Shown: in pieces, positions 10,766-21,606 of the stretch
Position numbering within the stretch: position 1 is the stretch's first letter
Layout: every line of letters begins with the position of its first letter
From: Punctularia strigosozonata HHB-11173 SS5
Lineage: Eukaryota; Basidiomycota; Agaricomycetes; Corticiales; Punctulariaceae
Reading direction: 5' to 3'
Length of the DNA stretch: 64,000 nucleotides
Assembly (NCBI RefSeq): GCF_000264995.1
Contig: NW_006767441.1
Location: 1,066,370 to 1,130,369, forward strand
Program-made: the position numbers and the translations under genes
Notes under the pieces: model-generated
What the model was told of the DNA's origin: nothing
Databases searched by the model: none
The model's input: only the letters and a program-made list of their open reading frames with translations

Positions 10766-13069
10766 ATGCCTGAGCTATCCGCCTAGTGAGCAGCGCACGT
10801 ATCTCTTGGAATGTGCGCGGCGCTGACGAAACGATTATGTACTAGCGAAATAGAACGCCAGGCAAACATCGCCCGCAACAAAGCGCTGCTCGAGCAGCTC
10901 GAGCTCGACGAAGCAGCAGCCGCACTCGGCGCGCAGAAGAAGCGATCTGCGCCCACGGCCAAGCCCGTGCAGCCCGCGAAGAAAAAAGTGAAGCGCGAGT
11001 CGGACGAGATTCCCGAACCGAGGCGGCAGAGCAGTCGATTGAAGCGCTCGGTCGTCGACCCCGATGAGACACCAGCGAAGAGGCGGAAGCGCGAGGTGAT
11101 GTCGTCTCCTCAACTGAAGGAGTAGACATTGCTCACGGCGGAACTGTAGCAAGAGGAGGAGGCATTGCGGAAGAAACTGGAAGAAGAGCGTCTCGCCGCG
11201 GAGGAGGCCGCTCGCGAGGCGGCGAAGCCGAGACACCACGATATGAACCTCCGTCTCCTCATGGGTGAAGAGACGATTACCACCGACATGGAACTTGCCG
11301 CGCTTGAGGATACGTTGAAGGTTATCACACTGGCTCCGCATCCCCGTCGAACCGCGGACCAGGATGCCTTCGTATTTGCGGATGACAAGGAAGAGAAGCG
11401 TGCAAAGCGAGAGACAGAAGAGTTAAAGAAGAAGCTCGGGTCTTTGAAGGTTGTCTCGCGAGCAAAGGTCACCAAGGATCGCGTGTACAGCGCTGCATAC
11501 CATCCCGAGCCTACTAAAGACCTCGTTTTCTTCGGTGGTAAGCATCACGCAAATGTGACATGGCCCTTGCTGATGTTTGCGCCGCATATATGCACCCACA
11601 GATAAGCATGGCCAACTCGGCATTTGGGACGCTCGTGCACCGCCCTTCGAGACCGTCGGCGACGACGACGACGAACGTCCGCCCGAACAACGCGAAAACG
11701 GCTGCTACTGGCGCTTACAGTGTCACTGGCCCGCCACCTCTAAGTCGTCCATCTCCTCCATCAAGTTTTCCCCGACCGACGGCCACAGCGTCTACACCTC
11801 CGCGTACGATAACACCGTCCGGCACATGTCCTTCACCACCGGGCTCTCGCGCGAGGTTTTCGCGACCGACGACCGGCAGCAGCTCTTGAGTTCGCTCGAG
11901 CTGTCACCCGCCGGCAACGAGATGTGGGTGTCTGACGGCCTCGGCGGCGTGACGCACCTCGACCTGCGCCAGGATACGCGCAAGGGTAAGCATCGCTGGT
12001 TCCAGCTGAGCGACCAGAAAATCGGCTGCGTGAGCCTCAACCCCGTCGACCCACGCTTCATGGTCACAGCCAGCAACAGCCGGATACTAAAGTGCGCAAG
12101 CTCACTTATACATGTGAATGATGCTGGATTAACGGCATGCTGAACAGAATATGGGATGTCCGCAAGCTTGCAGGAATCGCCGTCGCTTCTTTAGATGACC
12201 AAGGTAGCTCATTGCCTACGCCTCCACCCACTTCTCCGACGAGAGGATCCTCTCCCGCTCATCCCATTACAGACTCAACAGGTACGGAATTGCAGCTTTC
12301 GGTGTACTCTCAATCACCCGAGCTGGGCATTGCAGAAACCCAGGAATTTGACTTGGAGGCCATTGGTGAATATATTGCCTCGAAGAGCGGCAAGGGTACC
12401 CTCAAAGGCGAGTGGACACACCACAAGAGCGTCAGCTCGGCATACTGGGACCCCGCCGGGAGACGGATCGTGAGCACAAGCTACGACGATACACTCAGAC
12501 GTGCGTGTTGCCGTTTACTAGCGTCGGCTCACGGTGCAGTCTCATAACGGTCTTTTTACAGTGTGGGATATCAGTCCCAGTAAGCTCGACGCGCACGGCC
12601 CTTTGTCATCGTCTCGTCCATTCACGCAGGTTCAGCATAACTGTCAGACGGTGCGTATGCTAAGCGTGTCATCCGATTCAATATACCTAACCAATTTCCA
12701 GGGTCGATGGGTATCTGTCTTCAAAGCCCAATGGAGCCCCAATCCCGACGTATATCCACATTTCAGTGTAAGCCCGCTGATCCTGAAAATCTTGGGCCGT
12801 GTATTCACGATCGTCCGGTGTAGATCGGGAACATGAACCAGTCCCTGGATATATATTCCTGCAAGGGAGACCTTGTAGCGAGGTTATCCGATAGCACCAG
12901 GTCAGTCGTGCCCTTTCGACGATTGCGACGTTGCCTCATCACGTCTCGTTTTCTTAGAATCACCGCCGTACAGGCCGTGACAGCCTTGCATCCGAATGTC
13001 CTTGAACGCGCCGTCAGCGGCAACGCCAGCGGGCGCTGTGTCCTATGGGCTCCCGAGAATCTATTGTAA
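10766..13069 (+). CDS. CMR1: WD40 DNA damage-binding protein, CMR1/WDR76 family
   Basis: CMR1/WDR76 proteins are nuclear WD40 proteins linked to genome stability and protein quality control. The start is ATG 10766 (MPELSAY), joined across the intron 10786-10845 to EIERQANIARNKALLEQLEL, the family's typical N-terminal helix. A basic stretch rich in KKRK and a SSRLKRS motif follow. WD repeats are seen as GQLGIWDAR, VYTSAYDNTVR, EMWVSDGLGGVTHLDLR, RILKIWDVRKLAG, IVSTSYDDTLRLWDI, IGNMNQSLDIY and the terminal NASGRCVLWAP. At least eight exons are needed to join these frames, all with short GT..AG introns (for example the one starting at 11538). The stop is at 13067-13069. A divergent promoter region of about 160 nt is shared with the Stealth gene. 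Confidence 0.87.
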
Positions 13070-13762
13070 CGCCTAGCATTAATTTATACTTCGATTTATA
13101 TGTGTATATTGATATCACTGTCTATGGAACGTCTCTCTCTTTATCGTCAGGCACCTGACGGTTTGATAATTTACAGAACTTCCTCATGATGAATTGCGAT
13201 ACAGCGGGGACCTTCAATTCAAAGCCGGAGAATAGTCGTGGCGCCGTCAGTTACCTTACACTTCAGTGATCCGGCAATTTCACCAAATTGCGTCCCTTTG
13301 GATGTTTGTACGACATCGTTGCTGGTATGAAGCTTCTCCAACTTCCTTCCAAATGCTCGCGACATGAACCGTCGAAAGTCGTCATCACCAATGAGTGGTG
13401 TTGCATTCTTCAAGTGTAAGGTCGTACGGAGGCGGTCGGTCAAAACTGTTGTGCTTATTTTTCATGATGTCTGAAAGCTCGAGGACTTTGCGCCACCAGA
13501 GTGGGACGAAACGAACGGAAGTCCATTGATGACTGTGCATTGAAGGAAGTACTTCACGTGGCCCGCGGGCTTGAAGAGACGCGGCAAATGGGGTGGCGAT
13601 GTTCTCGCCTTTTGGACGATGATATTCTGGCGGTTAATAGGTCGACGAATGTTCTAAACGTGCGCGAGCAAGGACGCAAGACTGGCTAGCCTACTCCGTT
13701 TTCGTTTTCCGAGACTATACCCACTGTATATACGCGCGGATCGCACTAGGAGACCGTACGCC
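13070..13762. other. Intergenic region between CMR1-like and TRM1 genes
   Basis: It holds the 3' end of the CMR1-like transcript and the TRM1 promoter. A 74-codon minus-strand frame at 13219-13443 lies here. It has no family motif and no visible splice partners, so it is not called as a gene. Confidence 0.4.
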
Positions 13763-16118
13763 ATGGCACAGGCACCACCCGCAATTACCGTCCCGGAGGG
13801 CTACACCTTACACACGGAGAACACGGCACACATCCTATTACCCTCCTCAGAAGAGGTCTTCCTAAATCCAGTGCAAGAGTTCAATCGCGATCTGAGCGTG
13901 GCCTGCATCCGCGTATGGAGCGAAGATCTAAATGCAGTGAAGAAAAACAAATGGCTCGTGGCCGAAGAGCGGCGGGCAAATAAATCTGCAGATGGCGGAC
14001 CGCACAAGAAGCGGACGAGAGGTGAGCCTTGAACAAATCTCCGGGCGCGAATGTGCTGACAAGTGCTAGTAGAGGATGGCGCAAAGGAATCCGCGGCGGA
14101 GGAAGTGGTTCAAACCGCGAACGGCGCCGAAAACCTTCCCGTTCCTACCTCCGAGTCTTCCCATGCACCAGTCAAGGAGGTGCGTATCCATCTCGTGTGA
14201 TCATGCTACGGTAATCTTAATGCAAGGTCTTCAGTACCATTCTCACAAGGTCGTGATCTTGGAAGCGCTGTCCGCGACAGGTCTGAGGTCTATTCGATAC
14301 GCGAAGGAGATACCGCTCGTGAAGTGCGTCAGCCTCCCTGGCTTCCATCGCAGCAACCCAGATGACCGAATCCAGATACGTGATAGCTAACGACCTATCG
14401 CCCTCCGCGGTAGAGGCGATCAAGAGGAATGTTGCTATGAATGGATTGCAGGAGCTACCGACCGCTTCCGGCGACTCTGCAGGAACACCATCGTTGCCAC
14501 CACAGTCTGCAACAATCCAGGTGAACGAAGGCGACGCTTGGTAGGTACCGCTCTGCCTACATCAGGGATGAGAGATGAACCACACTCTGTAGCGCTTTGA
14601 TGTACAACCATCGCACACCTCGAAGTCGCGTCGATGTTGTTGATCTCGACCCTTATGGCACTGCAGCACCCTTCATTGATGCAGCTGTACAAAGCGTCAA
14701 CGACGGCGGTGCGTAATGAGCCGTCTCGCCCTCAGCCGAAGATTGAACGCGCAACGGACCTTAGGGTTGCTGTGTGTCACATGCACGGATCTGCAGGTAT
14801 TGGCTACTACGAACTATCCCGAGAAATGGTGGGTGTTGCCGGTTCGTTGTAGTGTTCTGCAGCGCATAGACTGATTTGAAGTCAAGCTATGCCAACTACG
14901 GAGGCATTCCGGTGAAATCGGAATGGTGTCATGAAGCCGTACGTCGAATTCACCACTCTATTGAACATCGTCTCATCCTTGCCAGGCGCTACGTTTGGTG
15001 CTTCATAGCATATCCACTGCTGCTGCTCGTTACGGGCGCTACATCAAACCTCTCCTGTCCCTCTCAATCGACTTCTACGTTCGTCTTTTCCTGCGGGTTG
15101 AGTCATCTCCGAGCGAGACGAAAAAGGCCGCGAGGTGAGTGCATTTTGATTTGACCCTCTATTTGCCTGATTTTGTTCCGTTAGCAAGACGTCCATCTTT
15201 TATGTCTGCAGCGGATGCCAGTCATGGCATGAACAACCGCTTGGAAGGATGGTCGAACGGCCTCCACAACCTCCGCTGTTCAAGGTTCAACCTGGCCCTA
15301 CTGTTGAGCCAAAGTGCCCCGAGTGCGGTTTCGTCATGCATGTAAGTTCACTCCCATGTCCTTTGCTTCGGCTATTCCTGAGAGTTGCAGCTTGCTGGCC
15401 CGATGTGGTCAGGACCCTTGCACGACACCGAGTTTGTGACCAAAGTACTGGCGCATGCCGAAGAAAACGCCGCGAGTTATGGTACCGCTACCCGGATGAA
15501 GGGGATGTTAACCGTTGCAAAAGAGGCGAGCTCTGTTTCCCGAAACATCCAGGGTTTCATCTGCATGCTCAAACGCCATCATAGGAGCTGGAAACGCCGT
15601 TCTATTTCACTCCTACGAAGATAGCCAGTCTATTTCGTTGCATCTGCCCGTCGCTGGACGAGGTCGCGTGCGTGTCGTCTCCATTGACTGAGTCTCGTAG
15701 GCGTCGCTGAACGCCACTACAGATCTGCGCTGCTGCATGGCGGACACAAAATATCTCGATCGCACGCGTGTCCAGGTTCTCTAAAGACAACTGCTAGCCG
15801 GACGGATATTCACGATATCTTCCGCTCCTGGGTGAAAACCCATCCCGTACGCATGGACAAGGTGTCGGATACGTCTCCCACCCACGCGCTACTGCAAAAG
15901 GAGCCTAGGTACGTTGCTAAAAGCACTGTCGCCCCAATGCCCTCACAATTGTTTGCAGCTCCGAGGCGAACTTCACTCGTCATCCTGACAGTGTAACGCG
16001 ATCGTATAAAGTCAATCTCGTCCGTTACCAGGAAAACCCGACGTCGCACTGGGGACCCAAGAAGGCCGCGGCCGGTGGAGGCGTCAAGCGCAAAAGGGAG
16101 AAGGATGAAGGCGCATGA
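13763..16118 (+). CDS. TRM1: tRNA (guanine26-N2)-dimethyltransferase
   Basis: TRM1 makes N2,N2-dimethylguanosine at position 26 of cytosolic and mitochondrial tRNAs. The start is ATG 13763 ([14 protein letters not shown]). Family blocks appear in order: [34 protein letters not shown] (SAM-binding motif I), [34 protein letters not shown] (the catalytic DPYG-type motif near 14640), [15 protein letters not shown], the zinc-ribbon-like CPECGF with an upstream SGC motif, MWSGPLHD, and [14 protein letters not shown] near the C-terminus. The tail has a Lys/Arg-rich [10 protein letters not shown] end before the stop at 16116-16118, a possible nuclear localisation signal. Frames change at many short introns, for example after GEP at about 14022 and near 14175. 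The gene is convergent with the MAPKKK gene, with a gap of 135 nt. Confidence 0.9.
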
Positions 16119-16253
16119 CACCGTTAGCTAACAACATACCAACAGAAGTAATATAAAGTACATGAAAGCGGATGATTAACCTGCGTTGGTCTACAAGCGT
16201 GATGTGTGCGTGTGCGAATAGCGAATGACGAAAGGATCATGAAAAGGAGGCAA

Positions 16254-19200
16254 TTACGACTCGGAAGCAGCGGCTGCCTTCGCACTGGCGCTTTTCTTCT
16301 CCGACTTGCTGGGTTTGCCGACGATCCAGGGGTGGACTAGCAATTCACCCGCGGAAGGACGCTTTTCGTAGTCGAGGTCGAAGGTACGATCCAAGAACGA
16401 TTCGGCATCGGCCGATATGTCTGGGGGATTCGGAGGACGTGCTGATGATCCACCAATCTTTGGAAGAAAAACAAAAGCTGGTGAGGCCGCATTTCACATT
16501 GCACAGAGTGGCAGACGTACCTTGAAGATGGCTTGCATCTGTGTCAGCTGCGCCCATGGATGCTCGCCAGTAAACATCTCCACTACTAAACATCCAACGC
16601 TCCAAATGTCAGCCTTGAGCGTGTATGCTGTCTGTTTGACGACTTCAGGAGCCATCCAGAACACCGAGCCTTGCAGCGAAGGACGATGAGCCCGGTTACC
16701 ACCCATAAGGCCTAGGAAAACAATGAATAATGGCATCTGCATAGCCAGATGACGTCACCTACTCTCTTTCGAGGCCTTTTTGGAGATACCGAAATCGGAT
16801 ATCTTAATGCTGCCCTTGTTATCGACGAGAATGTTGGCACCCTTGATGTCGCGATGTATGATATCCTTGTCGTGCAGGTACTTGAGGCCTTGCAGGATCT
16901 GGCGGACGAAGTTGCGGACGAGAGGCTCCTCGAAGGCGCCGTAGTTTCGTAACAACGCCGTGATGGAACCACCCGGTACATATTCCAAGAAAATATTCAG
17001 GTATTCGTCGTCGGTAGAGGACGCTGGGACGGATGAGCTTCTTGAACATGTGCGAAAGGTCAATGATATCGCTTACATAAATATTGGACAATGTTCTCGT
17101 GTTGCAGGTTCTTGAGTAACGCAATCTCCCGCTCCAGAGCTGTTAGCATGCTCTTCTTGCGTTCGTCGTTGGGCGTGTTGCCCTTCGGTAGCTCGACTTG
17201 TTTGACGGCCATGAGAAGTCCATTCGATGCGCCCATACCAAGGTATACTTTGCCGAACGATCCTGCACCGATGAGCGCACCCTTGATCCACTTGATCTCT
17301 TCTGAGATATGCAGTGTTTGATTCAGAGCAACAACGAGGAAAGGAGCGGGACCCACCCTCTTCGCCGGCTTCCTCTTCTTGTACACTTTCGTTGTCGACG
17401 GTTTCATCGTCGTCCTCTTCGGGGACGAGTTCCGTATCCTCTGTGATGAGATCTTCGTCGGAGTCCTTCGGTACGTCGGCTTCCTCGGCGTCGACACGCG
17501 TCCAGTCGTCAGATTCCATCGTGCTGAACGCGACGCTGTCTCGCCGGCTCTCGACTTCCGCCGTGATCTGATCAACGGTCATGAGACTTGCAGTATCTGA
17601 CCGGTCGCGCTTGCTGCGCAACTCCGTCATGTAACTCATTCGTCGAGACGCGCGCGTCGAGGACCGCGTTGACATCGAATCGCGCGCCACACCTTCAAGA
17701 GACTGCGACAGCGACTCCGTCGGGAGGTTGACTGGTGGTAATATATGCGGCGACTCCTCCTCGGTCGTATGCTCGTCGCCTTCGACCGTCATGTCGATCG
17801 ATTGCCCGTCCTCCGTCGAGAGCGACACACGCGGCGGCGGATCGGGGACGTGCAGCTCGCCGTTGGGCGCGAACGAGATCCTCGAGTCCGTGCTCGCGCG
17901 CGGTTGCGAGCCCTGCGTGCTCGTGCTGAAACGGCTCGAAGGGGGCCGGTTCCACGGCGCGTTCGGGCCGCCGAGCAGGCTGTTGCGCGCCATGCTGTTG
18001 CGCGCGGTGCGCTCGAGCACCTTGCGGGACGTCGCGGGGAAGTACTCGTGCAGGTGCGTCGTGATGAGTTCGCTCGGCGGGCGCTGGCCGAAGAAGTTGC
18101 GCAGCTTGGACGGCGTCTGGCGGAAGGTCGCGCTCAGCGGGCTCTTCGTTGGCGGCGCGGGGGGCGCGGGGGACTGCGTCGGCGACGTGGGCGGCTCGAG
18201 GGCTTTCTCCGGGTCGCGCACGCCGAGGCCGCTGAGGATGCTGATAGAGCTTGCACGTTTCATGTTCGCACTGGTCGAGCCCGACGGGGCGAGGTATTGC
18301 GGGTCGGGGCTCGTCGATCCGAAACGCGGGCTGGTCGGGCTGTTGCGCTGGCCGGAAGGTTCGCCGAAGATGTTCTGCAGAGGTTTGGAGCGCTTCGCTT
18401 GGCCCGCGCGGCGGAGAGAGAGCCCGTGTCGGGTAGGGTCATCGGGTTGGGCATGGCACACGGCCACGATGTCAGCTTCAGTCATTGGAGTCGCTGGGAG
18501 CTGCCGTTAGCATATACCATATCGCGAGGGCCAAATCATCACTGACTAGCATTCGAGCTGTAGTACACGCCCCAGCCGTCGAGCGTGAGCCCGCCCTCCG
18601 CCGTGCTGACGTAGTCCATAATGCTCCCATCCGGATCGATCTTGGGCAGCTTGCCAAACTTCTTGAGCGCCTTTTCGAGCACCTCCACGCCGCCGGTGCA
18701 GTCCGTGACGTTGATCGTCGTCTGCTGCGCGCCGGCCTCGATGTTGTTCTGGATCGTGCCCATGTCGAGCGAGAACTTGACGAGCCGGCGGCGAAGGTCG
18801 TCGAGCGAGGGCGTGGCGGCGTGCGAGGAGCCGGCGCCCTTGGACGCGAAGGGGCCGCGGCCGACGGAGTACGAGGGCGTCGTGGATGCCGGCGTGCTCG
18901 GCCCCTGCGACAAGAACGACTCGGCGATGGGCGAGAGGTTATGCGCCGCGTGGGCGGCGGCAGGGGGGGCGAGCTGATACGGGTGCGAGTTCGAGCTCGT
19001 GGAGGGCCGCTGAGGGAGGGACGGCTTTGCGGCGGTGGCGCCCGTGGCGGAGGAGGCCGAGTTGTTGCGAGCGTGGGAGGCGAGGAGGGAGGCAGAGCGC
19101 GAGGAGCCGCGCGGAGGGTGGTTGGTGGTCGTGTTGGCATTGGCACTGGTGGTGCCGTTGGCATTGGCGAGGGGGGAGACGGGGCGCGCAGGGCGACCGG

Positions 19201-20188
19201 AGCGTGGGTCAGAGGGAAGACCGTATGAACCCGTCCAGCTGGAGCCAGGCTGGGACGGCGCGGTGTTGGGCGGGAGGGGTAGAGGCTGGTGAACGTACGG
19301 CGCGGGCTCAACCTGGGAGGGCGTTGGCGTGCTGCGACCAGAGGGAACGTTGAGGCCGCGAGGTGGCGCGCGCACAGGAGGAGGCATAGGCGGCTGGCCG
19401 CGCGGGGCCGGGGGCAACGGCGGGATCGTGCGCACGGAGCTCGCGGTGTGTGGAGTCGCCGCGGCGGCGGCGGAGGTGGTGGAGGTTTGCGGCGTTTGCG
19501 TTTGGGCGGCGGTGAGAGGCGTGGAGGTGTTGGGCTGGTGTGCGCGGGCGGAGCGCGCCGAGTCGGGCGCGGAATCGCGGACGAGGGCTGGAAGGCCTTG
19601 TCGGTCGAGGGGATTGAGCCGGAGGGGCGCAGGGCGCGCGCCGTCGAGGCGCCGTGAGCCGAGGCGGCCGGAGGGAGATATTTGCTGCTGCTGGTCATTG
19701 GTCCCGGGCTTGTGCGTTCCGTCGCCATTAACGCCGTTCGTGGTGACATTGACTCGGGGACGGTTGACGCTGGTGGGTGTCGGGATGCTGCGCTGAGAGC
19801 AGCGCTGGCGGAGGACCTTGACGGCGTTCATGATCCGCAATCTATCTCCGATGCTGGGAATGCCCATCTCCTTCAGGGTGGCCTGATCGAGCTCGAGTAG
19901 GACGTCGCCGCGGATGTCGTGCTCCCGAAAGGCGTCGGCATGGTGGCCGCACCGGTTTTCGGACAGCCAGCGGGCGGTGTCGGCGTCGGACCAGGTGCGA
20001 AGGTAGTCGACGTAGGAGACGCCAGGGGGCGGGTCGCCGAGACCGTTCACGACGATGACTGAGCCACGAACGGAGCTGCGCCGTGGTTGCGCTGGGGTTT
20101 GAGAGTAGATGGAGGTGGTCGGGGAGGTCGGGGAGGGCGCGGAGGAGCTGGGCTGGGAGACGAGACCGTTGAGGACGAGGGAGGTCAT
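16254..20188 (-). CDS. STE11: Ste11-type MAP kinase kinase kinase (SAM, RA-like, kinase)
   Basis: This protein would activate the MAPKK of the mating/filamentation pathway. The SAM domain (about residues 50-125) contains [16 protein letters not shown] and [17 protein letters not shown] long Pro/Ser/Thr-rich linker follows, then an RA-like domain at about 18800-18560 ([16 protein letters not shown].., [15 protein letters not shown]). A second disordered region with a very acidic stretch (about 17510-17330) leads to the kinase. Kinase motifs are [34 protein letters not shown] and [11 protein letters not shown]. The C-terminus is Ala/Lys-rich ([17 protein letters not shown]) before the stop at 16254. 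The start is Met at 20188 (MTSLVLNG); an in-frame Met at 20263 is possible. A 54-nt intron near 18486-18540 joins the two large exons. Both adaptor domains and all kinase motifs are present. The gene is divergent from alpha-glucan synthase. Confidence 0.92.
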
Positions 20189-21606
20189 GATTCGGATGGG
20201 ATGACGGCTGTTGACCAGGAGTGAGGGTGTGCGCGAAGAAGTGATCGCAGGCTCAAGCTTCAAGAGGCAAAAGTCGAAGGCGTTAGTCGTATCTGACCGT
20301 AGCGCCCGGCTATGTCTGGATCACCGTACAGCACGTAGAGCGCGACGAGGAGAGTTGTCAACACAATGAAAAGCAGGCTCGAGGGTTATGAGACGTACCA
20401 GCATTAGTCGCACAAAAGGCTCTCCCAAACGGAATACAACAACGCGCGGTGTGAAAACCCAGACGGAAGAGGTGCCGTTGTATTGTCCGGGATTGGGCCG
20501 GACGAAGGAAGAGTTTATAGCGGGCCCGCACTAGCTTTCAGAGAAATATAAGGCGGTCCACTGAGCGGCGCAGAGAAATGCTCGCAAGAGACGGAGAGAC
20601 GGAAAGAACAGGCCAAATTGTGGTCGCTCACCGTCGGCTCGCTAACGCATGAGCCACCGATCAGATTCGTGTTGGCGCTTCACGTGCCGATCTTGTTCGC
20701 GTTCCTTGCTCCCAGCTCTCATGTTCGCGCTATAGTTGCTACAAGAACCCTTGGAATAAACACGGAACGAGGCAGACAGGCGTCCATTTGTAGCGTGTCC
20801 AAGCAGCGGCGGCGACACCGACTCAAACGCAAGCTTATTGCTTCCACGACCAGAGCAGCACGCGCAAAGCTGTATGCAGATTGCTGCATCGCGACATGAT
20901 GGTGGCGAGCCGTCCCGCCGCATCCAATCTCTGTTCGATGATGGTAACAAACGGAAAGACATGATGAGCGCCGAGTCGAGACGCATGATGCATCTATCGC
21001 TCGCTGTCCCAGTACTTATCAGCGCGGTTCGGTAGAGACGACGAGATCTGTCAAGGCTCTCGATGAGTTACTATTCGTGACGATTCCCCGCTGATCCAGT
21101 GCCAGTATACAAACTGAGAGCCTGGGATCTGCAGCTGCGGCGGTGGATATTATCGGCGACTGCGACCCCATGGGCGAGCACGGCTTCGTCTGTTCACTGC
21201 GAACGAAGCGGGAAAGCGCCGCGCACGGCAACGGGCATAAATCGCCACCACGAAACCTTCGCGCCTTCGTCGTCGGTTCGCTGCCAGCCCCGTTCCCCTG
21301 CGGGCCCGGCAAAGGTGAGTATAGTCGGGCGCTGACAGCGCGCCCGCTTGAGAGAAATACACTCGGGTGAACGAAACGGGCCGGAATAAGAGCCTGGGAC
21401 ACTGGCGGTGGGTGCAGGCCTGCCAATCAGAGCGGTGCCTGGGAATTCCCACGCCGACCTGGACGCGGCGTCAAAAGGCTTGACCCGTCCTCGCTGAAAC
21501 CCTGTTCGCTCCTCCGGCCAAGTCGCCGCCCTCCACGCCCGTTCCCTTTTCCTCCTTATAATATCCCCACCCCCCGACGAGGTTCCGCTTTTTGTTCTCC
21601 ACCGCC
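20189..21606. other. Divergent intergenic region between MAPKKK and alpha-glucan synthase
   Basis: A 1.4 kb gap, the longest in the window. It contains the 5' UTR and promoter of the minus-strand Ste11-like gene and the promoter of the plus-strand synthase. A TATAATAT sequence at about 21557-21564 lies 40-50 nt before the synthase ATG. Several 70-150 codon frames run through it on both strands, but none carries a recognisable motif. Confidence 0.5.
20514..20519 (-). promoter_or_regulatory. Putative TATA box of the Ste11-like gene
   Basis: TATAAA on the minus strand lies about 330 nt upstream of the chosen ATG, inside a GC-rich stretch. That distance would imply a long 5' UTR, possibly with an intron, since a good 5' splice site (GTACGT) lies near 20395 on the same strand. 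Confidence 0.35.

Noticed and set aside
13219-13443. 74-codon minus-strand frame in the CMR1-TRM1 gap
   Set aside because: No motif, no splice partner and no promoter signal could be seen; it may be a chance frame.
17728-18545. Long plus-strand open frames (260-266 codons) opposite the MAPKKK
   Set aside because: They are antisense to the GC-rich linker-coding exon of the Ste11-like gene, are Arg/Ala-rich, and have no motif.
18478-19749. 423-codon Pro/Arg-rich minus frame
   Set aside because: It is the shifted frame of the SAM/RA exon of the MAPKKK; its composition is that of a GC-rich shadow.
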